Origin: Denitromonas sp.
GTDB taxonomy: Bacteria; Pseudomonadota; Gammaproteobacteria; Burkholderiales; Rhodocyclaceae
Assembly (NCBI RefSeq): GCF_034676725.1
Contig: NZ_JAUCBR010000004.1
Span: 2,618,001-2,682,000 of the forward strand
Length of the DNA: 64,000 bases
Reading direction: 5' to 3'
Shown: in pieces, positions 36,374-46,110 of the stretch
How positions within the stretch are numbered: the stretch's first letter is position 1
Layout of the letters: each line of letters begins with the position of its first letter
Translations under genes and position numbers: made by a program
Notes under the pieces: model-generated
What the model was told of the DNA's origin: nothing
The model's input: the letters and a program-made list of their open reading frames with translations, nothing else
The model's database searches: none

Positions 36374-38356
36374 TTACCCTTGCCCGTTCAGGTAGGCTTC
36401 GTATCGGGCGAACGAGTCGTCGCGACGTAGGTGAGCGTAGTGCGCCAAAACCGTGGCCGGAGCGTCACCGAGGAGTTCCGCGACGGTGAGGTAGTCGTCA
36501 GGGTGCTTGCGCAACCAGTCCGTCGCGACAAGATGACGAATCGCGTGCGGTCCGAACCCGGGTGAACCGGGAATGTAGCGTTTCGTGAGCTTCCTGACCG
36601 TTGTGCCAAGACCCTCCCAGATACCTCCCTCTTCGTCTCCGACCAACAGATAAGGGCTGCTCTTGCCCTGAAGCAATGTCTCCCGGTGCTCTTCGATATA
36701 CTCGTCCAGCATCGGCTTAACCCAATCTGCGACTTTCACGTTGTATGCGCGGCCGCGCTGGAAATCGCCCGTTTTAAGGTGCAAGCCTTGGAGTTGAATT
36801 CGCCATCCTTCCGCGGGATTGCCGCGCAACGTTCCCTGGCCATTCGGAAGCCAAGTAAGGGACACCAGGGTGCGCGCGCGGAGAGGGTTTGAAAGCATGA
36901 GAGCCAGCACCAGCGCGTTTCTCTTATGCCGGGCCTCAGCGATACCTCCCGGGCGTGACGCAGCTGCTTCAGCTTGTATTTTTGATATTGCGTCACGAAT
37001 AGGCTGAAGCGGATTTTGTTGTGCCAGCAGGTTGGCTATCGGCTCTTCGGGGTTGCGCGAAACGCCTGTCGAACTGCGGATGTACTCGCGCAGAAGTTTG
37101 TGGCTTTTTGCGCACATCTCTTGCCACCCCGATTCACCTCGAGGTTGAAGTTGAGACGGTAGCCTTCCCATGAATAGCTCTGGCTGTTGCCACAGAAAGC
37201 CCGTGTGGGGACGCAGAAGGCTCGCGACAGCCCGGGCAAAGACCTTCTGTCCATTGTGTCTGATGCCGCCGGAGCGCGAGGTCATCCACTGTAGGAAGCA
37301 CTCTAGCGCCCGTGGATGAGCGCACCATGCCAAGGTCTGTTCGGGCGGTTCGTCAAGGCCCAAGCCACCGTCTTCGAGTGCTAAGCCATTTACTACGCCC
37401 AAGAATGTTCGCATACGGTTAGAAAAAATATCCGCAGTTGGACAAACCATTGTGCCCCGCCGCGCAAGTTTGGAAATCCGTACAGACGCAGTCTCGGGAA
37501 TAAGGCGCCACTGAGCGCGTGCCTGCCGCTCAAGCATAGGGAAGTTTGTAGTCTTGTACGCGAAAAGCATTTCCCACTCCTTCAGGAATTGACCGTTCAA
37601 CTCAGACTCGGCCAGGGTGAGGCAATGCCTTGGGCGGGAGGCCATCTGCAAGCGGTGCGTGGGCACAGTGGCAGCCAGTGTATTTGTCTGGCTGCTGGAG
37701 TGTCTCTCGATGAGTTGGACCAGCGTGTCACGGGCAAGGCCCAGCCGAACTTCGAGGCGGTGTAGCGACGGGATGGTGTCCTCCCGAGGTGTCGCGCCTC
37801 TGAGCCACCTCCAAAGCGTTGTTGGGTCGATGCCGGCTTGTCTGGCCAAGGTCTTCGGTGCGACACCTGTCTCGGCGATGCGCATCCTCAATGTTGCACT
37901 GAGAAGGACCTGTTTTTCAGAGCAAATCGGGCGACTATCTTGAGTCGCTTGAAACAACCTCCGAATAGCTTTTAGCAGTCGAGCTCGGTCGCGTCGTGTG
38001 CGAGGTGCGACGTCGATGGCGCTTAGGTAGCTTCGCAACTTTGTTTCGAATTCGCTGGTGAATTCGGTGCCGATTCGTGATTCTTGTGTTTTGCCGCAGT
38101 ACACCAAGTAGCTGTTGAGGGCGCTCAGGTGATTACGATACTGCTGGACAGCCGAGGCACTCGGGTTGTCATCGATAGAGAAGGTTTTTTGAAGTTTGGA
38201 AACAAGGTCGGTGTATGGAAAGGCCATGAAGAGCTCCAGTGGGTTAGAGCTCGCAAAGACGCTGAAGTGCTGAGTGGCCTCGATGCCGTTATGAACCGTC
38301 GTGACGGAATAACGTGATGTTTCCAAGTATTTGAATTTATTAGCTGTCCATTTCAT
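36374..38356 (-). CDS. Tyrosine recombinase-like protein with internal XRE-type HTH
   Basis: 660 residues. The C-terminal 200 residues look like a tyrosine recombinase: LSNPLRARTLVSLTW (Arg), GPHAIRHLVATDW (His-x-x-Arg) and VLAHYAHLRRD with the likely nucleophile Tyr. The middle carries an HTH (GVAPKTLARQAGIDPTTLWR) resembling XRE/LacI recognition helices, unusual inside a recombinase. Start ATG 38356 (MKWTANKFKYL) follows AGAAGAG; a TTG at 38377 is an alternative start. It probably moves a sub-element of the island or is a regulator that kept the recombinase fold. Nothing in the flanks shows its target site. Confidence 0.8.
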   Translation of the reverse strand: MKWTANKFKYLETSRYSVTTVHNGIEATQHFSVFASSNPLELFMAFPYTDLVSKLQKTFSIDDNPSASAVQQYRNHLSALNSYLVYCGKTQESRIGTEFTSEFETKLRSYLSAIDVAPRTRRDRARLLKAIRRLFQATQDSRPICSEKQVLLSATLRMRIAETGVAPKTLARQAGIDPTTLWRWLRGATPREDTIPSLHRLEVRLGLARDTLVQLIERHSSSQTNTLAATVPTHRLQMASRPRHCLTLAESELNGQFLKEWEMLFAYKTTNFPMLERQARAQWRLIPETASVRISKLARRGTMVCPTADIFSNRMRTFLGVVNGLALEDGGLGLDEPPEQTLAWCAHPRALECFLQWMTSRSGGIRHNGQKVFARAVASLLRPHTGFLWQQPELFMGRLPSQLQPRGESGWQEMCAKSHKLLREYIRSSTGVSRNPEEPIANLLAQQNPLQPIRDAISKIQAEAAASRPGGIAEARHKRNALVLALMLSNPLRARTLVSLTWLPNGQGTLRGNPAEGWRIQLQGLHLKTGDFQRGRAYNVKVADWVKPMLDEYIEEHRETLLQGKSSPYLLVGDEEGGIWEGLGTTVRKLTKRYIPGSPGFGPHAIRHLVATDWLRKHPDDYLTVAELLGDAPATVLAHYAHLRRDDSFARYEAYLNGQG

Positions 38357-38893
38357 TTGTTGCTCTTCTGCTCCCAAAGCAGGAGAGTTCTAGTACGTTA
38401 TTGCGAGCCAGGAATACATGGCGGTATAGCGCTGGCAAAGGGATAACTCGGAGTTTTTTTGTGCTTGCTGAGATGGTTGCTCTGCCTTGACGGAAATGAC
38501 CTTGGTGGCGCTGACAATTTCTGTCGCTACCGTTGGTCAATATGTGGCGAACAGTGCTGGTCGAGCGCCGCAGCCGCACATCTCCAGATGGGCAGGGCGC
38601 CTCAAAGAGACAACTCCCCGGATGGCGAATGGCCACGGGTGTCTGTCGCAACTTCAGCCCGGATGAGGAGCGGTGTAGGCAAGACAGCCGCCGGATACGT
38701 AGCAGATGCACCTACTTGCGTGAGAGCGGCTACCAATTGGGACTGGATGCTCAAGCTTGCATCGCACGTGCCGTTATGTGGCGGTCTGCGGGATATTCAC
38801 ACTGGATGAATCCGTTTTTGTTCAGCGCCCGCGATGACCCAGCCGAGGCGCTGCGTCGCCTTGTATGCCACATCCTAAATATGGGAAGGAATA
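38357..38893. other. 537-bp gap, no gene seen
   Basis: Only short overlapping ORFs of poor composition. Presumably holds divergent promoters for the recombinase gene and the 157-residue gene. Confidence 0.5.
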
Positions 38894-39367
38894 ATGGAAC
38901 GTCTTTTTGAGCGTATGGCTGCGCCCAAACTTACTACAGAACTGGATAAACACTTGAATTCGGTGCACGCTGAACTGAGACAGATGGAGTACAGCTTTAG
39001 CAAGGGCGACCTACTGCGGGTAAGTAACGCCCTTCTGGCATCGGGCCGGATGTCCGATACGTTGTCTCGCCAAATTTTCCTGAAAGAGTTGGCAGGCTGG
39101 ACAGATGAGCTGAATGCATCGGACCCTGTTGAAATCACTGAGATGCTGGCTAACTTTCAGTACATCGTAGAGCGAGAGTACGATAAGTCTCGGTTCGAAG
39201 CGAACCTGTATAGCATACTGTCAGATGCCGAGAAGGGCTTTAATCCCCGCGAGGGCATTGCGCGGCAACTGCGCGAATTGGCTGATGAAGTTGAGAGCGG
39301 TGGGTACGCAACGCTGTTGCAGCCGAAACCAAAGAGGCACGGAGAAGTCGGCGTGGCCATCGACTGA
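38894..39367 (+). CDS. Hypothetical alpha-helical protein
   Basis: 157 residues with a good GGAAGGAA ribosome-binding site. Charged and predicted mostly helical (TTELDKHLNSVHAELRQMEY, then AREGIARQLRELADEV-like segments). No signal peptide, membrane span or known motif. It precedes the defense-like operon by 884 bp and may be a regulator or an independent island gene. Not recognised. Confidence 0.65.
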   Translation: MERLFERMAAPKLTTELDKHLNSVHAELRQMEYSFSKGDLLRVSNALLASGRMSDTLSRQIFLKELAGWTDELNASDPVEITEMLANFQYIVEREYDKSRFEANLYSILSDAEKGFNPREGIARQLRELADEVESGGYATLLQPKPKRHGEVGVAID

Positions 39368-40251
39368 CGACTGTGCGAGTCGAGCCTCCTATCCAGAGGG
39401 GGTTCGGCTCTCCGGCAGTATTTACCGTCAGTCTCTACGTGCGCACTGGTTAAGAGAATGAGAGGGTGTTGAGTGTCTATGCAAGTATTTTTGGCCATGG
39501 CACATGAGGTCGGACGCAGCACAGCTCAATCCTTGGCGGCCTGAATTCCCAGCCTTGGGGACTGATGTCGTTGCATTGATTCAGGGGGGGAGGTGCGTTC
39601 ACCCTCGAATGGGCATTGCTTCTCATGGTTGCCATCGGAAATCCACGCATTCAGCTTCGTAACCAATGGAGTACAGGTGCGTCTAGAAGCGCGCGTACTT
39701 CCCAGAATCTGGCTCAACCCAGGAAGCAGATGCTTACGCAAGGAATTCACTGAATTCTGGTGAGGTTGAGCCCAGCCATCCTAGCTTGAGCCAGGATAAG
39801 CCTTCAGAGTCAACCTCCGTGCATCGTACGATGCTGAACCCCGGAGCCGGTCTCACCCGTCAGCCGTTCGTCTCAGGGCGCTGACTTCGCCACCCCGCCC
39901 AGGTTCTCAAGACTCTCCCACAGTCCTGGGGTATCCCGCGACCGCTGCCGTTCGTAGCCCCGACCAGTCGCGCGGCAACCATTGTGCTCGGTTGCATGCA
40001 GTATAGGCAGGACACACGAAAATGAGGTGGTTCGGAGAAACTGAGCGGATTCTTCCGCTGTGTGCGGCGTTCTGGACAAAGCTTGCGGGTAAACCAAAGT
40101 CATAGGCGCATGTCGGAATGCGCGTCCAGATAGGCATTTCAGGCGTCGAGGCACCAATTCCCGATTAGAATCTCGAGCGGGGTATCTTGTGGACCCTCGA
40201 GGCGTCAAACTGCCTTGAGACGTTTGCGCGAACAGCGAGGCAATAGCCGAT
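39368..40251. other. 884-bp gap before the ten-gene operon
   Basis: No ORF with plausible coding character. The operon promoter should lie here; a TAGAAT box at 40165-40170 is the only weak candidate seen, and the first gene has no strong ribosome-binding site. An undetected RNA gene is possible in a gap this long. Confidence 0.5.
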
Positions 40252-43200
40252 ATGGATGTCTTTGAGTTCAGGGAAAAGCTCGTTTCTGACTATGCGGGTT
40301 TCACGCGCAGCTTCACGCGCATCCGGGCCAAAGACATCCAAGGTTTTGTCGACGAGGCGTACGACTCCGGGCGCTACTGGCCGGCGCCGCTTGTTCAGGT
40401 CAACCCGAACTTCAAGACGGGGGGCACCGTCGAGGCACTGGTGGCCGCCGGCGCGCTCCATGCCGAGTGCGGGCGTATCTTCCGCGCCGGAAAGTCTTCC
40501 GGCAGTGCAGGTGTCTCGCTAACCCTCTTCAAGCACCAAGAGGAGGCCATCAGCTTTGCCCAGAGCGGCGAGAGCTATGTGCTGACCACGGGCACCGGCT
40601 CGGGGAAATCACTGGCTTACTTCATCCCCGTGGTTGACGCCATCCTGAAAGCCAAGGCGGCGGACCCGGCCCCTCGCACGCGCGCCATCGTCATCTACCC
40701 CATGAACGCGCTTGCGAACAGTCAGCTCGAGGAGTTGGGAAAGTTCCTTGGGGACTATGGCGACCATCCACCCGTGACCTATGGGCGGTATACGGGGCAG
40801 GAGAGTGATGACGAGCGCCAGCGCCTGGCATCCAATCCGCCGGACATCCTGCTCACGAACTTCATGATGCTCGAGCTGCTCATGACGCGGCAGGACGACA
40901 AGGACAAGGCCGTCATTCGCAACGCCATGGGACTGCGTTTCCTGGTTCTCGATGAGCTACACACGTATCGAGGCCGCCAAGGGGCAGACGTCGCCTTGTT
41001 GGTTCGGCGTGTGCGTGAGGCGCTCTCCGAAAACCTGCAGTGCATCGGCACCTCGGCCACCATGGCTACCGAGGGTAGCGAGACAGCGAAGAACGAAAAA
41101 GTCGCAGAGGTCGCCTCCCGGCTCTTCGGGACGCGTATTACCGCTGCAAGCGTTATCACCGAGACACTTCAGCGGGTGACACCAGAGCGCCTCCTGGTGA
41201 GCGACATTCGCTCCCAGCTGGCGGAGGCTATTCGAGCGGGGGGGGCGACAGGCGCAACGTACACACAACTCGCTGCGCACCCGCTGGCCGTATGGGTAGA
41301 GCTCACGCTGGGATTGACGAGAGACGAAGGCAAGTGGCGGCGGGCACGGCCTGTCACCCTGGATGTTGCCGCTCATCAACTTGCCGCAGATGCAGGTGTT
41401 GCAGAGGAGGATGCAAAGGCCGTCCTGGCGGACTTTCTGCTCCTCGCCTACCGGACGACAGACAAGCCGGCGTCAGACGGCGGGAGAAGCCTGTTTGCGT
41501 TCAAGCTGCACCAGTTCATCTCTGGGGGCAGCAAGGTCTATGGCACCTTGGAGCCTGAGGGGCGGCGCTATCTGACGTTAGAAGGCAGCCAGTTCGTTCC
41601 AGGCGACCGTGCCCGCAGGCTCTACGCACTGCACTTTTGTCGTGAGTGCGGCCAGGAGTACGTGCCTGTCTGGGACGAAACGAGTAGCGACGGCCGGGTC
41701 TTCAATCCGCGCAATATCGAGGAGCGAAGTCATGAAGATGAAGACGTCAAGAACGGCTACTTTATGCCGGACACCTCAGGTGTGTGGGACGACACCCTGG
41801 ACCGGTACCCAGAAACTTGGCTCGAGCCCAAGAAAGATGGTGACCTGAAGCTGCGCTCGAATTACAAGAAGCGCCAGCCCCGTCATGTGCGGGTTGACGC
41901 CGAGGGGCGCCACACCAGTGATGGCACCCCGGGGTGGTACATCCCCGGCAATTTTGGATTCTGCCTGCGGTGCGGTGTCGTGCATCCCACCGCGGGCAAG
42001 GAGTCATTGCGCCTGACCGGGCTCTCCGGCGAGGGCAGAAGCTCCGCAACCACCATGCTGACCCTCTCCGCGTTGCGCTACCTTTATGAAGAGGACGAGC
42101 AACTCAGGGCCGAGGCCAAGAAAGTGCTCGGCTTTACAGACAACCGGCAAGATGCGGCCTTGCAGGTGGGGCACTTCAACGACTTTCTCCAGGTGCTTTT
42201 GCAGCGGGCGGCGTTGTTTGCTGCGGTGCAGAAGGTAGGGGGCAGCCTGACCGAGGGTGAGGTGGCTGAAGCCGTCTTCAAGGCGCTGGGTTTCGACCGG
42301 GACGACCCGGGCGTTCGCTCGGAGTACATGCAAGAGCCCGATGTGAAGGGCAATGCCCGTCGTCAGGTGCAGGACATCATGCGTGCCATTCTCGGCTACC
42401 GCGTGTATTTCGACTTGCGGCGAGGCTGGCGATACAACAACCCCAACCTCGAACAGCTGGGCCTGGTGCACATTGAGTACCAGGACCTCGACGAACTGGC
42501 CGGCGACGCATCGGAATGGGCGGACGCGCCGGCGCCCCTGCAAGTGGCAACCCCCGAGGTTCGCAAACGCCTCCTCGTGATGGTCTTCGATGCGATGCGC
42601 CAAGGTCTCTGCCTGGCCTCGCGTTACCTCGACCGGAGCGAGTTGGACCGACTCAAGACCGCCAGCTACGCGAATTTGCGAGAGCCCTGGGGTTTCTCCG
42701 AGGATGAAAACCCCATCTCCTCGAACTGGTTCATTGTTGGCCCTAAGCCCCGGGATGAGGACCGCCGCAACGTCGAGTACCTTGTTTCGGGCAGTGCGCG
42801 CTCCAAGCTTGGTCGAGAAATGAAGCGGCCAAGCAACTGGCGAGAGGCAGACGAGCGCGACAACCCGCACCTTGGCAAGCTTAAGGATGCCCAGTGCGAG
42901 GAGGTCATCAAAGCCCTGCTCAAGGCCGCCAAGTCCTATGGGCTGGTTGTGTCAGAAGAGACCGAGTTCGGCATCACTGGCTATCAACTCAACGGCACTG
43001 GCCTGATGTGGGCGCAGGGTGATGGCAAGAGCAAGAAAGGGGCGGACGACAACGTGTTCTTCCGCAGCCTGTACGGCAACATCGCCGGCATGCTGACCGA
43101 CCCGGTGCATCGGCTGTTCGACTTCGAAGCGCGCGAACATACCGCCCAGGTAGAGCAGGACGAACGGCTCGAGCGCGAGGCGCGGTTCCGCTATACCCAG

Positions 43201-45555
43201 AAAGACCAGGACGACTGGCTCGCGGCAAATGGAAGGCCGCTCGAATGGCTGCCGGTGCTGTTTTGCTCGCCGACGATGGAGTTGGGCGTCGACATCTCCT
43301 CGCTCAATACCGTGTACATGCGAAACGTGCCGCCCACACCAGCCAACTACGCGCAGCGCAGTGGCCGGGCGGGGCGAGCCGGTCAGCCCGCGCTGGTCAT
43401 CACGTATTGTGCCGCCCAGTCGCCCCACGACCAGTACTTTTTTCGAGACCCGGTGCGCATGGTGCACGGCCAGGTCAACCCGCCTACGCTCGACTTGGCC
43501 AACCGCGAGCTCATCCAGAGCCATCTTCACGCCATCTGGCTGGCCGAGACCGGGAAGAAGCTGGATAAGAGCGTACGCGGCCTGCTCGACATGAGTGACC
43601 CTGCCGCTCCGCTTACAGATGAATATCGTCTGCAGATGGACGCCGACGCACCACAAAAGCGTGCGCATACGCGAGGTTTGCGGGTATTGGGAATGCTCAC
43701 GGACGAGCTCACCGAAGACAAGGCGCCGTGGCATACCCCAGCTTTTGCAGATGAGGTCTTCCGGCGGGCCTTCCAGTCTTTCGATGCAGCCCTTGACCGC
43801 TGGCGCGACCTCTTCAGCGCGACCAAGCGCCAGATGGAAATCAACCAAAAGGTGATGAACAATCCGGCGGCAAGCGAGCGCGACCGCCGTGATGCCAAGC
43901 AGCGTCACGATGAGGCGTTTCGCCAGCAGAGTCTCCTCCTGCAGGAGTCCGGCTCCGCCAACTCAGACTTCTACACCTACCGCTATTTGGCGAGCCAAGG
44001 CTTCCTGCCTGGGTACAACTTCCCGCGGCTTCCGCTCATGGCGTACATCCCGGCGCGCAAGGGCAAAATTGGTCGGGAGAATTTTCTGTCGCGGCCGCGT
44101 TTCCTAGCGTTGTCAGAGTTCGGCCCCTACAGCCTCATCTACCACGAAGGCAGCCAATACCGCGTGGTGCGCGCCATGCTGTCTGTTGGGGCGGACGACC
44201 AAGTCTCGGTCGGCGCCAAGCTCAGCACCGAAGTCGCACGCATCTGTCCAGCCTGCGGTTACGGTCATTTCCGCAACCAGCGCGATGCCGACCGCTGCGT
44301 GTCGTGCAACGCCCCCCTGGCTGACTCGGTTGCCGTTCAGAACCTCTATCGCATCGAAAACGTGTCGACCCGGCGGGCTGAGCGGATTACCGCCAACGAA
44401 GAGGAGCGCACCCGCCAGGGCTACGACATGCAGACCACCATCCAGTTCGGCGAGCAGGATGACAAGCTTCAGGTCATGCATGCAGTCATGAAGGAGGGCG
44501 ATGTCCCAGTCCTGGAGTTGCAGTATGGCGCGGCGGCCACGGTGTGGCGCATGAACCTGGGCTGGCGCCGGCGAAAGGAGAAGAGCCTGCTTGGCTTCAT
44601 GATTAATCCGGTCACCGGTCATTGGGTGGGCGGTGCCGAGGAGGTGGGTGAGCCAGAGTCCGACACCCCACCCGACAAGACGCCGCCGCAGCGCATCGTC
44701 CCCTACGTCGAAGACCGCCGGAACGTACTCATCGTCCGGCCGCTTGAGGACCTCGACATCAAGACCATGGCGACGCTTCAGTATGCGCTCAAGCGTGGCA
44801 TCGAGGCGGTCTATCAGCTTGAGGAGAGCGAGTTGATGGCTGAGCCGCTGCCCAAGGCCGACCTGCGTCGCTCCATCCTCTTCTATGAGTCTGCCGAAGG
44901 GGGGGCCGGTGTGCTGACACGCTTGGCGACCGAGCCCGATGCGCTCGCTCGGGTTGCCGGCGAGGCGCTCAGCATCATGCACTTCCATCAGCCCGAGACC
45001 GGCGTGTGGGCGCGCGAGCACCTTCAGGATGAACTCGACCAGGATGGCCAGCCCACCTGTGAGGCGGGGTGCTACAAGTGTCTTCTGTCGTACTACAACC
45101 AGCCGGACCACACGAATATCGACCGGCAGGATGCCGACAACGACGGCAAGGTGCTCGACATCCTCTGCCAGCTTTCCCGCTCGCGTGGGGAGTCGGGCAG
45201 TTACGGTCGCACCGCGGAGGAGCAGCTATGTGAACTTTCGCGGGTGTCCGGGAGCTCGCTCGAGCAGGCATGGCTCGACTATGTGCGCGAACATGGCTAC
45301 CGCCTTCCGGACAGCGGTCAGCACACCATCGAGCGGTGCCACACGTCCGCTGACTACTACTACGAGGACTGGAAGGCTGCCATCTTCGTCGACGGGCCAC
45401 ATCACGAGGCAGAGTTGCAGGCCGAGCGCGATGCTGCCATCACTTCATGTTTGGAGGCCGCTGGCTACTACGTCGTGCGCTTTCCGAAAGATATCTCGAG
45501 TTGGTCTGACGTATTCAAGGCGCATGCCGGACTGTTTGGAGCGGGGCGGACGTGA
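40252..45555 (+). CDS. DEAD/H helicase-DUF1998 protein with nuclease-like C-terminus (DrmA/DrmB- or DruE-like)
   Basis: 1767 residues. Helicase motif I TGTGSGKS (113-120), motif II DELH (234-237), GTSATM (motif III) and motif VI (QRSGRAGRAGQPALV) are present. Cysteine pairs (HFCRECG, CLRCG, then CPACG and CVSCN) suggest zinc ribbons. YESAEGGAGVLTRLA and CEAGCYKCLLSYYNQ define the DUF1998/MZB region. The last 110 residues (ADYYYEDWKAAIFVDGPHH, Asp1701 and Asp1714) resemble DUF559/Vsr-like nucleases, but Phe1712 replaces the usual glutamate. In DISARM, helicase DrmA and DUF1998 DrmB are separate; Druantia DruE is a single large helicase-DUF1998. First gene of a ten-gene operon, overlapping the next by 4 bp. 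Confidence 0.9.
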   Translation: MDVFEFREKLVSDYAGFTRSFTRIRAKDIQGFVDEAYDSGRYWPAPLVQVNPNFKTGGTVEALVAAGALHAECGRIFRAGKSSGSAGVSLTLFKHQEEAISFAQSGESYVLTTGTGSGKSLAYFIPVVDAILKAKAADPAPRTRAIVIYPMNALANSQLEELGKFLGDYGDHPPVTYGRYTGQESDDERQRLASNPPDILLTNFMMLELLMTRQDDKDKAVIRNAMGLRFLVLDELHTYRGRQGADVALLVRRVREALSENLQCIGTSATMATEGSETAKNEKVAEVASRLFGTRITAASVITETLQRVTPERLLVSDIRSQLAEAIRAGGATGATYTQLAAHPLAVWVELTLGLTRDEGKWRRARPVTLDVAAHQLAADAGVAEEDAKAVLADFLLLAYRTTDKPASDGGRSLFAFKLHQFISGGSKVYGTLEPEGRRYLTLEGSQFVPGDRARRLYALHFCRECGQEYVPVWDETSSDGRVFNPRNIEERSHEDEDVKNGYFMPDTSGVWDDTLDRYPETWLEPKKDGDLKLRSNYKKRQPRHVRVDAEGRHTSDGTPGWYIPGNFGFCLRCGVVHPTAGKESLRLTGLSGEGRSSATTMLTLSALRYLYEEDEQLRAEAKKVLGFTDNRQDAALQVGHFNDFLQVLLQRAALFAAVQKVGGSLTEGEVAEAVFKALGFDRDDPGVRSEYMQEPDVKGNARRQVQDIMRAILGYRVYFDLRRGWRYNNPNLEQLGLVHIEYQDLDELAGDASEWADAPAPLQVATPEVRKRLLVMVFDAMRQGLCLASRYLDRSELDRLKTASYANLREPWGFSEDENPISSNWFIVGPKPRDEDRRNVEYLVSGSARSKLGREMKRPSNWREADERDNPHLGKLKDAQCEEVIKALLKAAKSYGLVVSEETEFGITGYQLNGTGLMWAQGDGKSKKGADDNVFFRSLYGNIAGMLTDPVHRLFDFEAREHTAQVEQDERLEREARFRYTQKDQDDWLAANGRPLEWLPVLFCSPTMELGVDISSLNTVYMRNVPPTPANYAQRSGRAGRAGQPALVITYCAAQSPHDQYFFRDPVRMVHGQVNPPTLDLANRELIQSHLHAIWLAETGKKLDKSVRGLLDMSDPAAPLTDEYRLQMDADAPQKRAHTRGLRVLGMLTDELTEDKAPWHTPAFADEVFRRAFQSFDAALDRWRDLFSATKRQMEINQKVMNNPAASERDRRDAKQRHDEAFRQQSLLLQESGSANSDFYTYRYLASQGFLPGYNFPRLPLMAYIPARKGKIGRENFLSRPRFLALSEFGPYSLIYHEGSQYRVVRAMLSVGADDQVSVGAKLSTEVARICPACGYGHFRNQRDADRCVSCNAPLADSVAVQNLYRIENVSTRRAERITANEEERTRQGYDMQTTIQFGEQDDKLQVMHAVMKEGDVPVLELQYGAAATVWRMNLGWRRRKEKSLLGFMINPVTGHWVGGAEEVGEPESDTPPDKTPPQRIVPYVEDRRNVLIVRPLEDLDIKTMATLQYALKRGIEAVYQLEESELMAEPLPKADLRRSILFYESAEGGAGVLTRLATEPDALARVAGEALSIMHFHQPETGVWAREHLQDELDQDGQPTCEAGCYKCLLSYYNQPDHTNIDRQDADNDGKVLDILCQLSRSRGESGSYGRTAEEQLCELSRVSGSSLEQAWLDYVREHGYRLPDSGQHTIERCHTSADYYYEDWKAAIFVDGPHHEAELQAERDAAITSCLEAAGYYVVRFPKDISSWSDVFKAHAGLFGAGRT

Positions 45556-46103
45556 GCATGGAGGCCTCGCTAAAGTTGGACTGTTCCGAAGAGCTTGTAT
45601 TGAGCATGGTGCTGAAGGCTATCGGCGCCTGGAACGAGGGAGGGGACAAGGCCAAACTCCAGGCTGTCCGTAGCCTGTTGAGTGGCGTTGTCGAGCAACA
45701 ACTAATTTCATCAGTGCGGCCTTTTCTCGTACAGCCTGGCGGCAAGGTCGCCTGCGCCAAGCAACCCGCCGAGACTCTACAGTTCGTGGCCCCAAACGCA
45801 GCCGATGCCCAGCCGGTTGAGCTTCGAAAGCAACTTAGTGCGCTTCGCCAGAAAACCGGTGAGCGTGGTGTCGTCGCTGACGACATGGCCCTTGCCATCG
45901 CTTTCGCTATGTTTTGTGATTCGATGGGCCTGAAGGTGACCGCTAAACCCCAAGTCTCGGCCTACAAGCCAGAGGACTTTGAGCGGCGAGCAAAGCGACC
46001 CGGCAAGGGAAAAAACAAACGAAAGAGGCGCGGAGGCTCCATCTGGACGGTCGCCGGTGGGGCGACGGGCATGCAACAGACACGAGCAAAGCTCAAGTAT
46101 TGA
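45552..46103 (+). CDS. Unknown operon protein with basic C-terminal tail
   Basis: 183 residues. GTG at 45552 overlaps the upstream stop (GTGA); ATG 45558 is an alternative start. The helical N-terminal half is followed by a basic tail (KRPGKGKNKRKRRGG) suited to nucleic-acid binding. Placement between two helicase genes in a tight operon implies a structural or adaptor role. No known domain recognised. Confidence 0.75.
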   Translation: MSMEASLKLDCSEELVLSMVLKAIGAWNEGGDKAKLQAVRSLLSGVVEQQLISSVRPFLVQPGGKVACAKQPAETLQFVAPNAADAQPVELRKQLSALRQKTGERGVVADDMALAIAFAMFCDSMGLKVTAKPQVSAYKPEDFERRAKRPGKGKNKRKRRGGSIWTVAGGATGMQQTRAKLKY

Positions 46104-46110
46104 GATAACC

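Noticed and set aside
39526..40208. Two minus-strand ORFs in the gap before the operon
   Set aside because: No ribosome-binding sites, poor composition and no recognisable motifs.
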